Source: an uncultured Rhizobiaceae group bacterium
Lineage (GTDB): Bacteria > Pseudomonadota > Alphaproteobacteria > Rhizobiales > Rhizobiaceae
Assembly (NCBI GenBank): GCA_937930635.1
Contig: CALHCF010000021.1
Coordinates: 26,423-90,422, forward strand
Direction: 5' to 3'
DNA length: 64,000 bases
The translations under genes were made by a program, and so were the position numbers. Each line of letters opens with the position of its first letter. Position 1 is the first letter of the stretch. Below the pieces are notes generated by a model, which searched no databases, was not told the DNA's origin, and saw only the letters and a program-made list of their open reading frames with translations. Positions 54,907 through 62,934 of this stretch are shown here, in pieces.

Positions 54907-55394
54907 GGTGCAGCCGGTTCCTTTTCGTTGCGGTCAAAGGCTTCCCAACCGTCGCCATCAAAAACATCTCTGCCCAATTGCGCCAATACTGATGCAAGAT
55001 CAACAGACACCCAGTTGTCGGCAATTTTGCCGTCCTTTACGTGCCAAAAGTCCATATAGGGGATCGTTATACGTTTACCTGTCGCTTCAATTCCCATGAA
55101 CGTGCCGGAATGAGTGGCTTCAATATGCCCGAAACATGATACGTTTTCGCCATCAGCTAGGAAACGATCCGTCTTGTAATCTCTTTGTGTGAAGGCAGCC
55201 CGAAGGGGCAATTGCCAGTTTCGCCGGAATTCATCCACGCCGTTTTTTGTGCCTGAGCCATAATTGCCCATCCAGCGAAAATCATCGTGAAAATGGGCAT
55301 GCATATCATTGGAGTTTTCACCAAGCGCCACTTCCATGCGCTTCACGATAGCAAGGCTTTTTGCACTCAGTTCCGCGTGTTCCTCAGGTGTCAT
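54903..55394 (-). CDS. SnoaL-like (NTF2-fold) single-domain protein
   Basis: A 163-residue protein with one SnoaL-like domain: [76 protein letters not shown] in outline. The segment GIEATGKRI....[13 protein letters not shown] is the ester-cyclase signature. The ATG at 55394 is preceded by a GGGGGAG ribosome-binding site and overlaps the ABC ATPase gene by 11 nt; a longer frame from 55451 is not used. It is one of three NTF2-fold proteins in this locus. Confidence 0.78.
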   Translation of the reverse strand: MTPEEHAELSAKSLAIVKRMEVALGENSNDMHAHFHDDFRWMGNYGSGTKNGVDEFRRNWQLPLRAAFTQRDYKTDRFLADGENVSCFGHIEATHSGTFMGIEATGKRITIPYMDFWHVKDGKIADNWVSVDLASVLAQLGRDVFDGDGWEAFDRNEKEPAAP

Positions 55395-56439
55395 CAATTC
55401 GCTCCCCCGAAGCTGTGTCGAACAGGTGACAAATGCTGGCAGGCGTCGCAATGGAAACAGTCTCTCCGATGGTTCCCGAATAATCCTTGTCCGCCTTAAC
55501 AGACGCTATAATTTTCCCGACCTGCACATTTATCATCGACGCTTCACCCAACAATTCGAAGGAGTAAATCGGCGCAGACAATTCAGTCTTACCACTTTTG
55601 ATCAAGGCATCCTCGGCGCGGAAACCGAGTGTGACATTGCCATTGACTGTGGACTTAAATCCTTCAACCCGGATTTTCTCGGCAGTGAAAACACCGTTTT
55701 CAAGCCTGCCTTCGATCAGGTTCATCGCCGGTGTTCCCATAAAACCTGCCACAAAGGTGTTTGTGGGTTCATTATAGATTTCTTTGGGTGTCCCGACTTG
55801 CTGAACCACACCGTCGTTCATCACCACCACCCGGTCAGCCAGGGTCATCGCTTCAATCTGGTCATGCGTCACATAGATCGTGGTTGTCGCCAACGTGTTT
55901 TGCAAATTCTTAATCTGCGCGCGGGTCGACACGCGCAGTTTTGCATCCAGATTGGATAAAGGCTCGTCCATCAGGAATACGGTTGGTTCACGCACAATGG
56001 CACGGGCCAATGCCACACGTTGACGCTGACCACCCGATAGTTCCGCCGGACGCCGATGCGTAAAACCGTTAAGCTCCACCATATCGACGGCCCGCTGTAC
56101 GCGTTCATCGTGGGTGGCAGGGTCAACCTTGCGCACTTTGAGCGGGAAGCGGATATTCTCCCATACCGTCATGTTTGGATAAAGGCCGTAACTCTGAAAG
56201 ACCATTGCCACGTCACGGTCCTTCGGTTCCAGGTTGTTGACCATCTGATCGCCAATCCAGACTTCTCCCGACGTTGCGCTTTCAAGCCCCGCAACCATAC
56301 GCATGGTTGTGGTTTTGCCGCAGCCTGATGGGCCAAGCAAAACAAGAAATTCCTTATCCCGGATTTCAAGATCAAATTCATGGACCGCGACAAAATCGCC
56401 CCAGCGTTTGGTTATTTTTTTCAGCGTGATGGACGCCAT
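55384..56439 (-). CDS. ABC transporter ATPase, MalK/UgpC/MsmX type
   Basis: A 351-residue cytoplasmic ATPase powering the importer. Walker A is GPSGCGKTT (about 38-46), signature LSGGQRQR (about 134), Walker B VFLMDEPLSNLDAKLR (about 157), switch His in TIYVTHDQ. The C-terminal MalK-type regulatory OB domain (about 235-351) is present but short. It is transcribed after the two permeases, 4 nt downstream. Substrates of this class are carbohydrates, polyols or glycerophosphodiesters, though other polar compounds occur. Confidence 0.93.
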   Translation of the reverse strand: MASITLKKITKRWGDFVAVHEFDLEIRDKEFLVLLGPSGCGKTTTMRMVAGLESATSGEVWIGDQMVNNLEPKDRDVAMVFQSYGLYPNMTVWENIRFPLKVRKVDPATHDERVQRAVDMVELNGFTHRRPAELSGGQRQRVALARAIVREPTVFLMDEPLSNLDAKLRVSTRAQIKNLQNTLATTTIYVTHDQIEAMTLADRVVVMNDGVVQQVGTPKEIYNEPTNTFVAGFMGTPAMNLIEGRLENGVFTAEKIRVEGFKSTVNGNVTLGFRAEDALIKSGKTELSAPIYSFELLGEASMINVQVGKIIASVKADKDYSGTIGETVSIATPASICHLFDTASGERIDDT

Positions 56440-56443
56440 AAGA

Positions 56444-57331
56444 TCATCCTTTCACCGCACCAGCTGTCAAACCGCTGACAATCTGACGCTGGAAAAACAT
56501 TACCAGTATGAACAAGGGTATTGTTGCCGAAACAACCGCAGCCACGGCAAACATCACATTACCCTCTGTCTGCGTCGTTCCCAGAAAACCCGCTATCTTT
56601 GGAACCATGGTCTGGTTTTCTTTCGCCAACAGCATCGCCGTTACTGCAAAGTCATTATAGGCCAGTAGAAAGGAAAACAGTCCGGTGGTGATCACACCGG
56701 GCCACATGACCGGTATGATGACATGACGGAACGCCTGAAACTGGGTGCAGCCGTCTACCTTGGCGCTTTCGTCCAGCTCCTTGGGAATTTTCTGGAAGAA
56801 CGAATGCAACATCCACAGCGTAAATGGCTGGTTGATGGCTACCAGAACAACGATGGTAGTCGAAAGAGATCCCCAAAGACCCCACTCAAAAAATGGCAGG
56901 AGATAACCTGAAACAAGGGTAATAGGTGGCATGGCACGGAATATCAGAGCGGTGATCAACAACCAGAACCCATATCTGAAGTTGGTTCTGGACAGCGCAT
57001 AACCACCCAGCGTCCCGATGGTCAAAGAGGTGCAAACCACAAAGAAACAGACGATGGTTGTGTTAACGACCGACTTCCAGAACTCCTCCTGAACCCAAGC
57101 ACCTTCGTAACCATTCATCGTATATGCAGCACCGGTTTCCTTGATGGTGCGAATGCCGGTTATTGCGTTTGTCCAGTTCTCTTTGGAGAAGAAATCAAGC
57201 TCGACCTTAAAGGACCCCCACAGGGTCCAGATGAACGGGAACGCAGCGATCAGCAGCCAAACGACAACAAAGCCGGCCGAGAATATGCGCAGCGCAACCG
57301 ATTTGTTTTCTATTATGGATGGAGAGGACAT
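56444..57331 (-). CDS. ABC transporter permease, MalG type
   Basis: A 295-residue inner-membrane permease with six helices. The EAA loop that docks the ATPase is DESAKVDGCTQFQAFRHVIIPVMWPG in outline (about 195-220). The C-terminal MFFQRQIVSGLTAGAVKG is the usual MalG-type ending. The ATG at 57331 follows GGAAGG and leaves 2 nt from the upstream permease stop; the longer frame from 57361 would overlap it. Confidence 0.93.
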   Translation of the reverse strand: MSSPSIIENKSVALRIFSAGFVVVWLLIAAFPFIWTLWGSFKVELDFFSKENWTNAITGIRTIKETGAAYTMNGYEGAWVQEEFWKSVVNTTIVCFFVVCTSLTIGTLGGYALSRTNFRYGFWLLITALIFRAMPPITLVSGYLLPFFEWGLWGSLSTTIVVLVAINQPFTLWMLHSFFQKIPKELDESAKVDGCTQFQAFRHVIIPVMWPGVITTGLFSFLLAYNDFAVTAMLLAKENQTMVPKIAGFLGTTQTEGNVMFAVAAVVSATIPLFILVMFFQRQIVSGLTAGAVKG

Positions 57332-57333
57332 CG

Positions 57334-58359
57334 CTAAACCTTCCGGTTCCAGTCGCGCCATGTGCGCACCAGAACAGGTGATAACAGAATGGCCACGCCG
57401 ATGATTGTCAGCACAGATGTCGTGGCAGCGGAGTTGAGCAATCGCGCTTCACCATCCATGTCGTTGTAGATCAGAAAAGAAAGCGACGTCGCATGGGCCG
57501 AAGCGTTGAAACCAACGATCGGTTCAAAAACCCGGAAATTGTCCATCAATTGAATCAGGGCCACAAAGGTCACAAGCGGCATCAGATGCGGAATGACGAC
57601 AAAACGAATGCGTTGCCAACGGCTCGCACCATCAATCATTGCCGATTCCAAAGTGTCCTGCGGTAGGGTCTGTAAGCCTGCGTAAAAAATCACAAAAGCG
57701 AAGGGCGCGGCATGCCATACGCCATATACGATCAAGGTAATCCAGGTCAGACCGGTTGATGCCTTAAGCGAAAGATTTGGATCACCCATTAAATATTGCA
57801 GGGAATTTCCAATGATACCGCGTGCGTCGATCATCCAGAAAAGAATGAGAGACCCCACAAGTGGCGTCACGACGAACGGCAGAAGCGAAAAGAAGATTAC
57901 CAGACCCTTCAGATGCTGGTTGAGCGCATTCACCGCCACCGCAATCATGAACCCGACAATGATCACACTGGGTGTGGTGACGAATGTGAATACCAAAGTG
58001 AAAATGATTGCCCGATAGAGCGGCAGGTTGAACAACCCGTCGTAAAACGTGCCCCAGCTTTCGGCTGTCTGCCAGAGCGTGGCAATTTCAGATGTAGCGA
58101 GGTGACTGCGGTTGAAATAATTGGCCAGGCCGACAAAACGGCCCAGTGGCTGTTCCGCGCGCAGTTTTTCGGTGGCAGCCGCATCAATCATCATCTCATT
58201 TTTGCAACCAAAAATATCGCAGTTTTCAACTTCGACAAACACTTGCTCATGAGACACAAACAACGATTGTGTAACGACCGATATTATTGGCAGGAAAATG
58301 AACAACAGCATGGCCAGTGCTGTCGGTAAAAAGAACCAAAAGAAGGTGCGGTGCTTCAT
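57334..58359 (-). CDS. ABC transporter permease, MalF type
   Basis: A 341-residue permease with a first helix (about 12-32), then a periplasmic insertion of about 75 residues with two close cysteines (ENCDIFGCKN), then five further helices. The EAA loop reads ESAMIDGASRWQRIRFVVIPHL in outline (about 235-256). It is the first permease after the binding-protein gene and is separated from it by a stem-loop. It forms the channel with the MalG-type subunit. Confidence 0.92.
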   Translation of the reverse strand: MKHRTFFWFFLPTALAMLLFIFLPIISVVTQSLFVSHEQVFVEVENCDIFGCKNEMMIDAAATEKLRAEQPLGRFVGLANYFNRSHLATSEIATLWQTAESWGTFYDGLFNLPLYRAIIFTLVFTFVTTPSVIIVGFMIAVAVNALNQHLKGLVIFFSLLPFVVTPLVGSLILFWMIDARGIIGNSLQYLMGDPNLSLKASTGLTWITLIVYGVWHAAPFAFVIFYAGLQTLPQDTLESAMIDGASRWQRIRFVVIPHLMPLVTFVALIQLMDNFRVFEPIVGFNASAHATSLSFLIYNDMDGEARLLNSAATTSVLTIIGVAILLSPVLVRTWRDWNRKV

Positions 58360-58417
58360 TGCAAATCACATCTGCTGTTGGTTGCTTTGGTTGTTGATGC
58401 CGACTGCAAAGATAGAG

Positions 58418-58452
58418 AGTTTGCCGGGAAAGCTGTGCCTCCCCGGCAAACT
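58418..58452 (-). promoter_or_regulatory. Intercistronic stem-loop between binding-protein and permease genes
   Basis: AGTTTGCCGGG (58418-58428) pairs perfectly over 11 bp with CCCGGCAAACT (58442-58452), loop 13 nt, just after the binding-protein stop codon. No T-run follows on the minus strand. Such hairpins often protect the binding-protein mRNA and set a higher level than that of the permeases. Confidence 0.65.
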
Positions 58453-58462
58453 GCGCAAGGAC

Positions 58463-59704
58463 TTATTTAATAAAGCCCTTTTCCTTAGCCGCCGTGATGT
58501 AGGCGGCCTCGGCATCAGCAAGTGTTTTTTCTGCTGTTTCTTTACCAGCCAGGAAATCCGGAAGTTCCGCACCAAGCGCGGTATGCAACAAGGCCTGGTA
58601 GGGCAGCATCGGATAAGGCTGAGCTTTTGCCTCAATGGTGGCAAACACCCCAGCCGACGCAGGCGTGGGTTTATAACCATCGATCAGCCAGACAGCCTGT
58701 TCGGCAACTTTGTCGTTCATGATCTTTGGATCAATTGCGTTGATCATGGCGAGATAGGATGCTTCCGCATCTTCATCCGAAACGTTCTTCGCAATAGTCC
58801 AGCCATCCCACCAGAGCGTTGTCGCCGGGATATCTTTTCCGGCAACCGTGAGAGGCCAAGCCAGAACAGTATTTTCCGGGACACCAGGAGCAGTTCCTTC
58901 ACCGGCGAGCAGCGGTCCCGCGCGTGAACCCCACATCTGCATCATGGGCAGATTTCCTGCCTTCCACTCGGCATTGATCTCGTTGTTGTTCATCGTCAGG
59001 AAGTCAGGGTTCATGTACTCCGCAAGAGACTTCATCATGTTGAGCGTTGCAACGCCCTCAGGACCATTGATGCTTGGCATGGCTGAGCCTTCTTTGAAGA
59101 ACTTGCCGCCATGGCCGATATACATGTTGTTGAATTCCTGGGCGAGCCCCCAGCCAGCTGCATAAGCGCCGCCAAATGGATATTTAGCCAGACCCTTTTC
59201 CTTGATGGCCTTTGCCGCAGCCAAGACATCTTCATAGGTCTTGGGTGGCTCAACTCCAGCCTTTTCCAGCATGTCCTTGCGATACACAAAATGCTGGGCG
59301 TTAGCCATGAAGCCAATCGCCATGGTCTTGCCGCCGATGGAAATTTTCTGATTGTCCTTGAAGTTACCACCGTGTTTGGCGATCAGGTCATCCAGCGGCC
59401 GGATCAGGTCATCATTCATAAGTGGAACGATGGAGGAATTTGCAACGATTGCGACTGAATATTCTGCAGGATTGCCGGTCAGCCCCGGAACCTGAATGGT
59501 TTTGTGTTCTTTTGTGAGGTTGGCTTTAACTTCGACGCCATCACCAGCACAAGCCTTGGCTCCTGCTCCGATCGTCTGAATCGCAGGGAACTCGTTGCCG
59601 ATAATGTTCACCTTGCCTTTTTCGATCTTACAGGCAGCATGTGACAGGTTGCTTGCCGTCATCAGCGCTCCAATTGCCAGCGCTCCAATCAATGTTTTTT
59701 TCAT
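58463..59704 (-). CDS. ABC transporter periplasmic substrate-binding protein (MalE-like, family 1)
   Basis: A 413-residue exported binding protein with signal peptide KKTLIGALAIGALMTASNLSHA (cut near 23). The mature protein has two cysteines close to the start (ACKIEKG, AKACAGDG) that may pair. It has the cluster 1 fold: VYRKDMLEKAGVEPPKTYEDVLAAAKAIKEKG, then SINGPEGVATLNMM and the Trp-rich LWWDGWTIAKN that often lines a sugar or polyol site. It captures the substrate of the importer. It is the first gene of the minus-strand operon and faces the divergent SnoaL gene. The ligand is unknown. Confidence 0.92.
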   Translation of the reverse strand: MKKTLIGALAIGALMTASNLSHAACKIEKGKVNIIGNEFPAIQTIGAGAKACAGDGVEVKANLTKEHKTIQVPGLTGNPAEYSVAIVANSSIVPLMNDDLIRPLDDLIAKHGGNFKDNQKISIGGKTMAIGFMANAQHFVYRKDMLEKAGVEPPKTYEDVLAAAKAIKEKGLAKYPFGGAYAAGWGLAQEFNNMYIGHGGKFFKEGSAMPSINGPEGVATLNMMKSLAEYMNPDFLTMNNNEINAEWKAGNLPMMQMWGSRAGPLLAGEGTAPGVPENTVLAWPLTVAGKDIPATTLWWDGWTIAKNVSDEDAEASYLAMINAIDPKIMNDKVAEQAVWLIDGYKPTPASAGVFATIEAKAQPYPMLPYQALLHTALGAELPDFLAGKETAEKTLADAEAAYITAAKEKGFIK

Positions 59705-59817
59705 AGATAGTTCTCCCTTTTTGACGCCCCGGTTTCTGAGTCAGATCAGAATTCATCCCTTCCGGGATCGTTTCGCAACGAGTTAAACCAGCGCACTGGG
59801 AGCGAGATTGACAAGAT

Positions 59818-59833
59818 TTGAATACGAATGCAA
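59818..59833. promoter_or_regulatory. LacI-family operator-like palindrome
   Basis: TTGAATACGAATGCAA is a 16-bp imperfect palindrome with a central CG and 12 of 16 symmetric positions (TTG-AT-CG-AT-CAA), the usual form of LacI/GalR operators. It lies in the 161-bp divergent region 59705-59865, 5 bp after a TTGACA hexamer at 59808-59813. The regulator encoded at 61795 is the likely binder. Confidence 0.6.
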
Positions 59834-59865
59834 GGCTGCCATTTAAACAATTATGCGGCCTAAAA

Positions 59866-60891
59866 ATGCACATCGAACTGGATGAACGACAAAAAGCAAA
59901 ACGTGTGGTCATCGACTACTATCGCGCACTGGACGGGTCGAAGACTGAAGATATCGGTGATGTCTTGGACCGGTTTTGTGCAACCGATCTTCGGTGGCAG
60001 GGGTATCACCCATTCAATGAGTTAAACGGCACCAAAGCCGTCGCTCAAGAGTTCTGGGGGCCTTTGTTGACCGTTTTGAAATCTCCCCAACGGCGGCTTG
60101 ATCTCTTTTTTGCCGGGCGCAACGAGATTGACGGATTTCAATCCACATGGGTTGCATCGATGGGGCATCTGATGGGGCTTTTTGATCAGCCATGGATCGG
60201 TATTCCTGCGACCGGCAAAATTGCCATGCTTCGCTACGCCGCCTTTCACAAAGTCGAAAATGACAAGATCACTGAAACGGCGATGTTCTTCGATATTCCA
60301 CATCTGATGGCGCAAGCCGGTTTCAACCCGTTTCCCACGCAGACAGGCGCTTTTCTTACTCAGCCCGGGCCCTCGGGCCATGATGGATTGTTGCTCGACG
60401 TGCAGGATACAGCCGAGGGAACCCAGACCCTGGCTGCGATCAATTTCATGATCAACGATATTAAAAACTGGACCGGAGGGCGGGTTGAATCTCTGGAATC
60501 GGAACTGCGCCGGTCATGGAACGACGACATGATATGGTGGGGGCCAACCGGTATAGGTGCGACCTACACCATTGAGCGTTATGCCAAGCAACATGCCGGT
60601 CCCTTTCGGGCAGCATTCAGTGACCGGCAATTCAATGGGCATTTATGCCGCATGGCCGAAGGCAAACTCGGGGGTTTTTTTGGGTGGCCCAATCTGACTT
60701 TGACTCACACCGGGCAATTCATGGGCCGGAGTTCGACCGGAAAAACTGGCGACATGCGCGTAATCGACATGTACCGCCGCGACGGGGACAAGTTGACAGA
60801 AAACTGGGTCTTTATCGACCTGCTGCACTTTTGGAAGCAGATTGGATGGGACATTCTGGCAGAGTTGCCGGAGCGAACCAAAAATGGATGA
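59866..60891 (+). CDS. Tandem SnoaL-like (NTF2-fold) protein, paralogue of the 52582 gene
   Basis: A 341-residue protein with two SnoaL-like domains (about 10-150 and 195-335). The second ends with the ester-cyclase style segment GQFMGRSSTGKTGDMRVIDMYRRDGDKLTENWVFIDLL in outline. Aromatic residues are abundant (WWGPTGIG, FFGWPNL), suiting a hydrophobic cavity. The ATG at 59866 is chosen; the frame is open from a TTG at 59818, which lies inside the operator-like palindrome. It overlaps the amidohydrolase gene by 8 nt. Catalytic role unknown; an isomerase, cyclase, dehydratase or epoxide hydrolase are all possible. Confidence 0.75.
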   Translation: MHIELDERQKAKRVVIDYYRALDGSKTEDIGDVLDRFCATDLRWQGYHPFNELNGTKAVAQEFWGPLLTVLKSPQRRLDLFFAGRNEIDGFQSTWVASMGHLMGLFDQPWIGIPATGKIAMLRYAAFHKVENDKITETAMFFDIPHLMAQAGFNPFPTQTGAFLTQPGPSGHDGLLLDVQDTAEGTQTLAAINFMINDIKNWTGGRVESLESELRRSWNDDMIWWGPTGIGATYTIERYAKQHAGPFRAAFSDRQFNGHLCRMAEGKLGGFFGWPNLTLTHTGQFMGRSSTGKTGDMRVIDMYRRDGDKLTENWVFIDLLHFWKQIGWDILAELPERTKNG

Positions 60892-61798
60892 CAGACCAGC
60901 AAAAATTGTCGATGCACATCATCATCTCTGGAACCCGACAACTGGCCAGCCTGATATTGGTTACGTCTGGTTACGTGATGTAGGTGCGCCCAAACCGTTC
61001 GGTGATCCCACGCCGATTCAGCGCGATTATCCTGTTCAGGAATTTGCGGTAGAACCGGCACCGAGCCGGTTCGCTGCATCAGTTCACCTTCAGGCTGATG
61101 GCGCTATCCCTGATCCTGTTGCCGAGACCCGTTTCATTCAAAGCCTCAGTGACAAGAACGACTTTCCCATTGCGATTGTTGGGTTCGTGGATCTCGCCAG
61201 CGAAGATGCAGCAACGGTAATTGAAGAGCATAAGAAGTCAGCAAACTTTCGGGGAGTGAGACAAATACTGAGCCGCTTGCCTGACCAGCCGGAACGCAGT
61301 TTTGCCACCGTCGAATATCTCGATGATCTCGTCTGGCGCGAAAATTTCATACTGCTTGGAGAGCATGGTCTTTCATTTGATCTGCAATGTTATCCCGAGC
61401 AAATGGAGCGGGCAGCGGCTTTCTTTTCAGCCCATAAAAACGTGCCTGTCATTATCGATCATGCGGGCAGTCCGTGGGTTCAGACTGCCGAAGGATTTAA
61501 GCGCTGGTACGACAGCATGGCGCAGCTTGCTGCTCTGCCTCAGACGTCGGTCAAACTGGCTGGCTTTGGAATGTTCGATGTCCATTGGAACGCGGAGACG
61601 ATCAGTCCAGTTTTCAATGCTCTGGTCGATTTGTTCGGCTACGAACGCATGTTATTTGCGAGTAATTTTCCCGTCGACAAACTCATGCGCCCCTATCACG
61701 CCCTGTTGGATGACTTCACGCTTCTTTGTACCAATGCAAACGAAACGCAACGCGCAGCCTTTTTCCACGACAACGCCAGACGCATCTACAGAATCTAG
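60884..61798 (+). CDS. Amidohydrolase family protein (COG3618, lactonase-like)
   Basis: A 304-residue TIM-barrel metal hydrolase. VDAHHHLWNP (about 9-18) gives the HxH metal site. GFVDL, RGVRQILSR, DLQCYPEQM, IDHAG (about 200-204) and FASNFPVDKL (Asp near 265) complete the pattern of COG3618, which includes fuconolactonase, rhamnonolactonase and 2-pyrone-4,6-dicarboxylate hydrolase. It would open a lactone or hydrolyse a related bond in the degraded compound. The ATG at 60884 overlaps the upstream stop by 8 nt; the stop overlaps the convergent lacI-type gene by 4 nt. Confidence 0.85.
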   Translation: MDDRPAKIVDAHHHLWNPTTGQPDIGYVWLRDVGAPKPFGDPTPIQRDYPVQEFAVEPAPSRFAASVHLQADGAIPDPVAETRFIQSLSDKNDFPIAIVGFVDLASEDAATVIEEHKKSANFRGVRQILSRLPDQPERSFATVEYLDDLVWRENFILLGEHGLSFDLQCYPEQMERAAAFFSAHKNVPVIIDHAGSPWVQTAEGFKRWYDSMAQLAALPQTSVKLAGFGMFDVHWNAETISPVFNALVDLFGYERMLFASNFPVDKLMRPYHALLDDFTLLCTNANETQRAAFFHDNARRIYRI

Positions 61799-62805
61799 AA
61801 TTCCACAGGTTTTCGGGTGGAATTTCTGACGATCAACTGAGCTGGAATCACGGCAGCACGTTTTCGAACGGCCCGGTTTTCAAGCTGATTGAGCAGAATT
61901 GACACGGTTTCCTCAATCATCCTGTCGGGCGATTGCGAAATGGTGGTCAGGTCATAAGCCTTCCAGCCCGCTTCAGGCACATCATCGTAGCCGACGATTG
62001 AAACATCCTCTGGGATACGCAGAGACAGAGTATTTCTAATGACATCCATCACCGAAAACGCCATGTGATCGTTGGCGACAAAGATCGCATCGGGCACTTT
62101 ATCCTTCGAGAAGAGGTCAAGAGTGGCTTGTGCAGCACCTTCCATAGTGTAGCCACCCACTGCCCGTCCGATTGTGGTCATACCATGTTCCGCAAGTCCT
62201 TTGTAAAACCCGGCTTCGCGGTCACGGTTGGTGGAAGAATCTTCGGCTCCAGCAATATAGGCGATCCGCGTGTGGCCTCCCCGCGCAAGCAAATCTGCAA
62301 CCATCCGGCCACCTTCAATATTGTCTGATGTGACCGTTGATGCAGATGATGTTGCCACATACCGGTTGACCATCACGACCGGTATTCCGGTGTCAGCACA
62401 TTCCTTTGCCAGAGTAGACGACAGGGTTGCTGAGACCATCACGATCCCCTGAACCTGGAATTGAAGGATCTGATGCACGACCTCATCCTGGCGACCCGGA
62501 TCGGTCATGAAGAGCAGCACCTGATAGCCATGTTCCTGAAACGAACGCGACAGCTTTTCCAAAACAACGGGATAGAACTGGTTATCAAGATAGGCGACCA
62601 GCAGGGCGATCAGACCTGATCGCCCGGAAATAACCGCTCTTGCCAAAGCGTTTGGCCGATACCCCAACTCGGTTGATGCCTTGAGCACCCTTTCGCGCGT
62701 CTTTTCAGATACGCTCGCGCCGGGTGTGAAGGTACGACTGACCGCAGATTGCGAAACGCTGGCCCGTCGGGCGACATCAGTTGAGGTTACATTCGGCTTG
62801 CGCAT
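61795..62805 (-). CDS. LacI-family transcriptional regulator
   Basis: A 336-residue repressor-type protein. The N-terminal helix-turn-helix is VTSTDVARRASVSQSAVSR (about 5-23), the hinge region RPNALARAVISGRSG, and the periplasmic-binding-protein-like effector domain covers about 60-325 (HTRIAYIAG, PDAIFVANDHMAFSVMD, DVSIVGYDDVPEA). It starts at ATG 62805; the longer frame from 62832 adds residues outside the family. It probably controls the adjacent import and degradation genes through the palindrome at 59818. The inducer is likely the substrate or an early intermediate. Confidence 0.92.
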   Translation of the reverse strand: MRKPNVTSTDVARRASVSQSAVSRTFTPGASVSEKTRERVLKASTELGYRPNALARAVISGRSGLIALLVAYLDNQFYPVVLEKLSRSFQEHGYQVLLFMTDPGRQDEVVHQILQFQVQGIVMVSATLSSTLAKECADTGIPVVMVNRYVATSSASTVTSDNIEGGRMVADLLARGGHTRIAYIAGAEDSSTNRDREAGFYKGLAEHGMTTIGRAVGGYTMEGAAQATLDLFSKDKVPDAIFVANDHMAFSVMDVIRNTLSLRIPEDVSIVGYDDVPEAGWKAYDLTTISQSPDRMIEETVSILLNQLENRAVRKRAAVIPAQLIVRNSTRKPVEF

Positions 62806-62934
62806 AGCGACAGGATGCGCACTCGCGCACAATAGTCAATTGTTCGGTGACCTCCCATTTTTGATAGGATGTCTTGTTTGTTGGGGTGTCTGGGCAGAAT
62901 TTATGTTACCGGCTTCAATGCTTCCCCATCGAAA

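Noticed and set aside
59818..59865. TTG start giving a longer tandem SnoaL protein
   Set aside because: The TTG lies in the operator-like palindrome and has no ribosome-binding site; ATG 59866 fits the domain start.
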